A DNA stretch of 64,000 nt from contig NC_051129.1 in NCBI RefSeq assembly GCF_014839805.1, positions 11,784,920-11,848,919 on the forward strand, given 5' to 3'. The first letter of the stretch is position 1, and the number at the start of each line of letters is the position of its first letter. The notes beneath the pieces were generated by a model that worked only from the letters and a program-made list of their open reading frames with translations, ran no database searches and had not been told where the DNA came from. Below are positions 59,514 through 64,000 of the stretch, piece after piece. The position numbers were made by a program, and so were the translations under genes. Origin of the DNA: Manduca sexta (taxonomy: Eukaryota > Arthropoda > Insecta > Lepidoptera > Sphingidae).

Positions 59514-59681
59514 CCCCCGTATTCATAGATGTTTTTTTATCTAAGGACGGAGTAATGCTGTGACAAGTATGTTTTTCAGTGCCCAACGGCCCTATGTCTA
59601 CGCACTGCAAAGGCTGTCATGCCAGTACTGAAAAACAGACTTGTTATCACATCTTTGCTCCAAAATGTCTTGAATACGGGG
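59514..59681. mobile_element. palindromic MITE with TAA duplications (PIF/Harbinger-like)
   Basis: The ends are inverse: left CCCCCGTATTCATAGATG, right ...TCTTGAATACGGGG. TAA flanks both sides (59511-59513 and 59682-59684), matching the 3-bp TWA duplication of PIF/Harbinger elements. The inversion extends inward (GACAAGTATGTTTTTCAGT against ACTGAAAAACAGACTTGTT), so most of the 168 bp can fold into one long hairpin. There is no coding capacity. Confidence 0.8.
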
Positions 59682-60056
59682 TAAGACTATTTCAAGTGTC
59701 ATAATGCGAGCTACAAAAACCTTGGCAAACCCGTACAAAGTTACCTAAATCTTCCACCAATGCCACGTTAAGACATATCATTTATATCCCATATACCATT
59801 CCCCTCGCCAGCTGCATGGTCGTGGTAGATAACCCGGCGGGTCGCCCGCTGCGCCGACGTCTTAAACACCATTTGTCATGCGTGTACCCTCGCCCACCCG
59901 GAGATGCGGTAAAACCTCGTATCACTCATAAAAACTGAGGTTTTAAGGATCTTATATGTCTGGGCTAAATTTTTATTAATATCTTGGACGAGCTTTATAA
60001 GAATAGGTATTTTTGTTGATATTGAAAAAGTTCTATTTTATTGCAATAACGGTATA
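59682..60056. other. unassigned sequence with a GC-rich patch
   Basis: A GC-rich patch at 59808-59915 (CCCGGCGGGTCGCCCGCTGC) of possible regulatory type. Nothing else seen. Confidence 0.3.
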
Positions 60057-60168
60057 GGTTGCAGGAACACGTTGGATGCAGGCCGCCTTTGACAGGTCCG
60101 TCGGCAAATCTTTAGAGGAGACCTAGTCAAGAGTGGACTTCATGTGGCTAATGATGTCGATGATTATT
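60057..60168 (+). repeat. non-LTR retrotransposon 3' terminus
   Basis: Ends an ORF2-like reading (WMQAAFDRSVGKSLEE) followed by GAGTGGACTTCATGTGGC and a GATGTCGATGATTATT tail. It is of the GAT-tail LINE class that also supplies SINE family 3 with its 3' end. Confidence 0.7.
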
Positions 60169-60374
60169 GTCACGATTTGCGTTTGGATTACGTCGTTCCA
60201 GTTGCTATGGTTTGCTTAGTAAATAAAAACATCAGTGTGTAATCATGTTCTAAAATTTCGTAGCATAATCTTCAACGTTGATTTCGGCTAACTCTTAAAA
60301 TCCATGTATAAAATCAATAGTCTCTAAGTCTACTCGCGTTAGGACCTCTCCCGGAACCAAAAACATATACTTAC

Positions 60375-60517
60375 TGCAATAATCTACGGTAATGTTGCCC
60401 TGTTATTGCATTACAAGCATTAGTTTCAGAGACATCGAGTTCAAACATAACGTTTACAATAGGAATCATACCACTATGATTTTTTCGCGGTCTCAAAAGA
60501 TCATCAGATAAGTGCAC
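60375..60517 (-). CDS. candidate internal coding exon of an unidentified gene
   Basis: On the - strand a good acceptor (AATATTCTTTGCAG) is followed by 143 nt open in exactly one frame, then a strong donor GTAAGTATATG. The frame gives 47 codons, VHLSDDLLRPRKNHSGMIPI then VNVMFELDVSETNACNAITG and a basic QHYRRLL end, leaving two bases for the next exon. The other two frames hit stops early. It follows a second exon-like segment (60665-60716) across a 147-nt intron, a usual insect size. If the upstream exon is leader, translation may begin at the Met of GMIPIV. I do not recognise the protein. The next exon would lie to the left, past a retrotransposon fragment at 60057, and was not found. Confidence 0.5.
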
Positions 60518-60664
60518 CTGCAAAGAATATTCTAGATTCCAACGCAATGAGCAGATATGAAGCATACATAATGCGCAAGTCAAAACACGTGTCGTCCGTA
60601 AAACAATGTGTTTACGTACTGTCTCTTTAATGTTATTATATAGAACAATGCCTGCGCTACTCAC

Positions 60665-60716
60665 CTGTTTGAAAACAACATATATGCCGTAGAAAATGGC
60701 GGACAATAGTCAACTT
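60665..60716 (-). other. candidate upstream exon (probably 5' leader) of the - strand gene
   Basis: On the - strand the sequence around CCGCCATTTTCTACGGC runs to a strong donor CAAACAG|GTGAGTAG (exon end 60665). Its frame LSAIFYGIYVVFKQ is in phase with the exon at 60375-60517, but it has no ATG and meets a stop just upstream, so leader is likelier than coding. The upstream limit is uncertain: either an acceptor at TTATTATGTATAG near 60747, or a start site near an Inr-like TCAGTT at about 60770. GCCGCCAT-like sequence near starts is common. Confidence 0.4.
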
Positions 60717-61054
60717 TGAAGATAAGTTTATAGCAAATATATCACTATACATAATAAAAAAAATTAACTGACTTTTCGGATTGCCAACATCTCAGTCCGT
60801 CCCGAGACAATGAAGTTTCCGTAGCATTCTAATGTTTTTTTACCATGAAGGCTATCTTCGAAACGTTTGAAGAAAAATACCAAAAAACCGAGCTAGGTTT
60901 ATTTCGACAAAAATGTACAAACAAAAACAATCTCTTCTCCTTTATGTATGTCGCTGACTAACGTCTCAAGGTAACGAGCTCAAAGTAATACTGTTTTGTT
61001 ATGTATTAATGAAGATAGTCTCCTGGCAAATTACCTACACTGATATATTAAATC

Positions 61055-61226
61055 GACCCCTCGATGGCGTAGTTGTATCGCGTGCGCGGTACAACTCAGG
61101 TTAATTCCCGGGTCAGGCTGTGTTATTGAGTTTTTCTGCTCTATCAAACCAGTCTCTAATTTGTGCCCGATATGGCAATAGGCTAGTTGCACTTCTGCCT
61201 AGCCCTTCGTAGATATACGTGTCATA
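61055..61226 (+). repeat. tRNA-derived SINE, family 1
   Basis: GACCCCTCGATGGCGTAGTT (A box TGGCGTAGTTG), GGTTAATTCCCGGGTC (B box damaged), GTGCCCGATATGGCAATAGG and the short end CTGCCTAGCCCTTCG. The middle is shortened. The Helitron at 61227 starts directly at its 3' end. Confidence 0.87.
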
Positions 61227-61387
61227 TCTATGTATAATATAATAAATATGAAAAACTCTGTATCTCTTACACTCACGGTCAAACTACTGAACCGATTTTA
61301 ATGAAATTAGTATAGAAACTTTATATATTTGTCACAAATTAATGAACGAGAGAAATCCACGAGCTACATATTATCAAAAGCTACTAG
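61227..61387 (+). mobile_element. short non-autonomous Helitron
   Basis: Starts TCTATGTATAATATAATAAA after A (61226), has ACTACTGAACCGATTTTAAT, and ends AAAAGCTACTAG before T (61388). It is 161 bp and internally deleted, but both ends and the A|T site are in place. Confidence 0.75.
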
Positions 61388-62003
61388 TAGTAATCTATTA
61401 ACTGACCTGCCATCCCATTCAGTTGTAGAAAGAGTCCTAAATATAGAAAGGACAGTAGTTTGTTTGTATCTGTTATCACAGTGATAGCGTGTGGATGCTA
61501 AGTCACGTCCGTGTGCACAATGATACCTAACTGCGCTTAGACACCAAGGTCATAGTTAATGTACCACATCAAATTTAACTCGGATACTAGTACCTATAAC
61601 ATCAGCCCTGCGTTATATAAAGGGTCATTTTGACATCGCGTTATTAAATAAAAGCTACATACTTATTTACTTTAAAATAAGTTACTTGAGCCGTAAATGT
61701 AAAATAAAAAAGTGTAAGTTTCGAACAAAATAAATGTCAATAGAAAGTCATTTTAATTTTACGCGTCCTAAAGCCACCACAACTACTCTAAAGAATTCGT
61801 TGTAGTGGCAACATCATACTTACAGTCAGAAATACACCCACGCACAAGCCATACTCGAATTAAACTACAAAATGATCAAAAAATCTGATAACTAAAACTA
61901 GGATTTTTTATGAAAGTATTAGGTATAGGCTTACTGCTAGACACGGGCTAATAATAAAATTATCGATTACAAAATAAATGATCGGTATTAAAAATCGTTT
62001 GCT
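61388..62003. other. unassigned AT-rich sequence
   Basis: No gene or repeat recognised. Confidence 0.4.
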
Positions 62004-62231
62004 GGTGGATATATTTTATATTCGCTCGGATAGCGACCACCGTAAACCAGCTAAAACCCGCCATAGTGGCCCACGTAAGTGTCGCGTTCGGGATCGGCCT
62101 GTGTATATCCGGTTCCAACAGGCCGGCATAATTGTGTCGACTGTCGAAAGGTAAACATCTGTCGTCAGTCGACATTCTAGAGGACTCCAGTCCACTTACA
62201 GTGGGGCACTGACGTTCGTGTATAAAAAAAA
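62004..62231 (+). repeat. hairpin-bearing poly(A) retroelement, copy 5
   Basis: Starts GCTGGTGGATATATTTTATA, shares AACCCGCCATAGTGGCCCAC and GTTCCAACAGGCCGGCATAA, has the hairpin TGTCGACTGTCGAAAG...TGTCGTCAGTCGACA, and ends in an A8 run at 62224-62231. It starts at the same place as copy 1. Confidence 0.78.
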
Positions 62232-63239
62232 TTAAAGAAACATTGAGACTGCACTTCGGCGATGCGAGTAATTAAAAAAATAATCATTTTTATACGAATC
62301 GCAACTAACATGTGTGATTTAAATTCGTGAGTTATCTAGACATTGATGCATGTACTATAAGTGGATTATTAACAATTAATCTTTTGCGAATTAGTCGCAA
62401 GGCCATCGTGATATTGAAAATTTTGATTTTTCACCTACATTCGTTGCTAACCATTTAATTTTTCATGTACATTTACAAATAAGCTGTAGGACTTCTATTT
62501 TATGTAATGACAGACTCATTATTTTCATGGTATCCTAACAATTAACATTGTAAACATTGAAGTCCAGATTTCGAATCTTAGACGCTAGGATTTTCATTCT
62601 AGAATAAGGCAATAGACGCTCCCGTATCATAAGACGAAACAATCTGTTTGAAATAGTAGTTAACTTACTTCGACCTTCTAGGCCCTTAGAAACAAACACG
62701 TGGGCTTGTAATAAATACGTAGGAATTTATTGTAATTAATTCTATTAAAAAACCTTTTGAGAACCATCCGTTTTATGTCTTACCCGTTAAAACTAAAACT
62801 TATTATAATACAATACGTAATAAAGATGCATGTAGTTTAATCATTTTTACATAAACACTAGTTTTAACTCGTGTAGTTAGGTAATTTTTTATTTACTCAT
62901 TTAAAGAACAATTCGTCTTTATCATTATGACGCAAATACGACAAAATAAACATAATTTAAAACTAACAACCAAACTCAGATTGCATTGAAACGATAAACA
63001 TCTACATTCAACAAGCTTATTAAATTCATTATGAAGAATTGCTAATGTGTTGTGACCTCCGTAAACAGGTGTTACTTATTTTTTGTGTCTCTTTATTATA
63101 TACCTAATATTGGAACTACTGGCTGACCTATAAAAAAAGAATCAAATTTGTAACAAAATACCAGAATATCAAGTTGTTCATAATGTATCACTAGCTGTTA
63201 AATGTAAATGTATTCATTTTACAAAATATATAATTGTGT
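62232..63239. other. unassigned AT-rich sequence
   Basis: Nothing recognised. Confidence 0.4.
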
Positions 63240-63560
63240 TCTGATATCTATAATAAAATGCTTGTCGTCGACGACAACCGCACCAAGGCAAAGGCAACCG
63301 AAACCGTACCGCCAGCACGGTAGCAGATTCTCAACATCAAATATTTGTTAACAAAACAATCTCGTGCAATCACTTGTCACACGAGCGCAATAAAACGGAA
63401 CGACAATCGACAAGGGCCAATAGAATATCGCCTCGCTATATCGAGCAATATCAATAAATCATTCGGCACGATAACGCCGTACGTAATTAAACAGTGGATG
63501 TGATCGATCATCACGTCGATACTGTGTCCGACACTATCGCCGGCCGCCTCGGCCGTGTAT
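63240..63560. promoter_or_regulatory. GC-richer island with a 16-bp palindrome
   Basis: TTGTCGTCGACGACAA (63262-63277) is a perfect 16-bp palindrome. Further on, TGATCGATCA and CGCCGGCCGCCTCGGCCG occur. The block stands out from its AT-rich flanks and has no coding support. It could be an enhancer in the intron of the + strand unit starting at 53.6 kb. Confidence 0.3.
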
Positions 63561-64000
63561 TACATGTGTACCACAGATAAACTACTGGAAGGTGTCGTAC
63601 AATCAGGCGCTCAGTGCTCAGTACAATTAAAAAAAAAATACGTTTTTAAAATTCGAATGACCCGAGTTTATATTCAGATAGGAATTAGTCTTCTATCGGT
63701 TGTCTTTATCACAGTTAATAGTATTAATATTGGTGTGTCATATCAAATAATCATTTTGGATTTATTCCACAGATTAGCAAAAAATTATGTAGACAGTAAA
63801 TTAAAACATCAATATTTTTATGTAAGTATGTTTCTTAGTATTTTATTTTCACAACAGCTGTAACGATTATATTCTACTTTATCTGTGTAAAATGCACTTT
63901 GATACATTTAATTAGATTACGAATAACATGGAGAATTTGAACGCGAGTGTACTACTCATAAATCATTTGAAATCATAATTAGGTTCCAATCGTATCAGAA
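63561..64000. other. unassigned AT-rich sequence
   Basis: A hydrophobic chance frame at 63555-63863 runs through AT-rich sequence. No splice pair or known protein. Confidence 0.35.

Noticed and set aside
60371..60706. A continuous 111-codon frame on the - strand
   Set aside because: It starts at TTG and reads through a clear GTGAGT...TTTGCAG intron; the spliced interpretation (60375-60517 plus 60665-60716) explains it better.

Overview
The window looks like lepidopteran (moth or butterfly) nuclear DNA. It is AT-rich, has no long open frame outside one decayed transposase, and is crowded with repeats of the kinds I associate with Lepidoptera. These are short non-autonomous Helitrons that end in CTAG and sit between A and T, tRNA-derived SINEs with clear A and B boxes, 3' ends of non-LTR retrotransposons with simple-sequence or poly(A) tails, and a mariner-type element with DD37D spacing. 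The family names come from my knowledge of such repeats, not from a search.

Layout. 0.2-0.5 kb: a retrotransposon 3' end whose inverted partner lies at 57.1-57.4 kb. 3.5-5.7 kb: a Helitron carrying a complete but frame-broken maT/mariner element bounded by TA duplications. 5.7-9.8 kb: a run of SINE and Helitron pieces. 9.8-30 kb: mostly unique AT-rich sequence with several compact GC-rich islands that look regulatory, plus one good candidate internal exon at 17.35 kb. 30-49 kb: dense in SINEs, Helitrons and retrotransposon 3' ends. 49.7-53.4 kb: quiet. 53.45-54.03 kb: a strong candidate TATA-less promoter (Inr plus a correctly spaced DPE) and a noncoding first exon on the + strand, ending at a GTACGT splice donor. 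55-60 kb: more repeats, including a palindromic MITE with TAA duplications. 60.37-60.72 kb: two spliced-looking exons of an unidentified gene on the - strand. 61-62.3 kb: SINE, Helitron and retroelement copies.

I read the window as a gene desert or long-intron region around developmental-type regulatory DNA. One + strand transcription unit appears to start at about 53.6 kb and run out of the window to the right. One - strand unit appears to begin near 60.7 kb. Weaker candidate exons lie at 17.35, 33.37 and 44.36 kb. No gene could be named. There are no rRNA genes, functional tRNA genes or CRISPR arrays, and nothing operon-like. Most open frames longer than 60 codons are chance frames or run through repeats. 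I saw no complete, convincing new biological system; the best leads are the - strand exons at 60.4 kb, the promoter at 53.6 kb, a five-copy hairpin-bearing retroelement family, and the positions of Helitrons against SINE tails.
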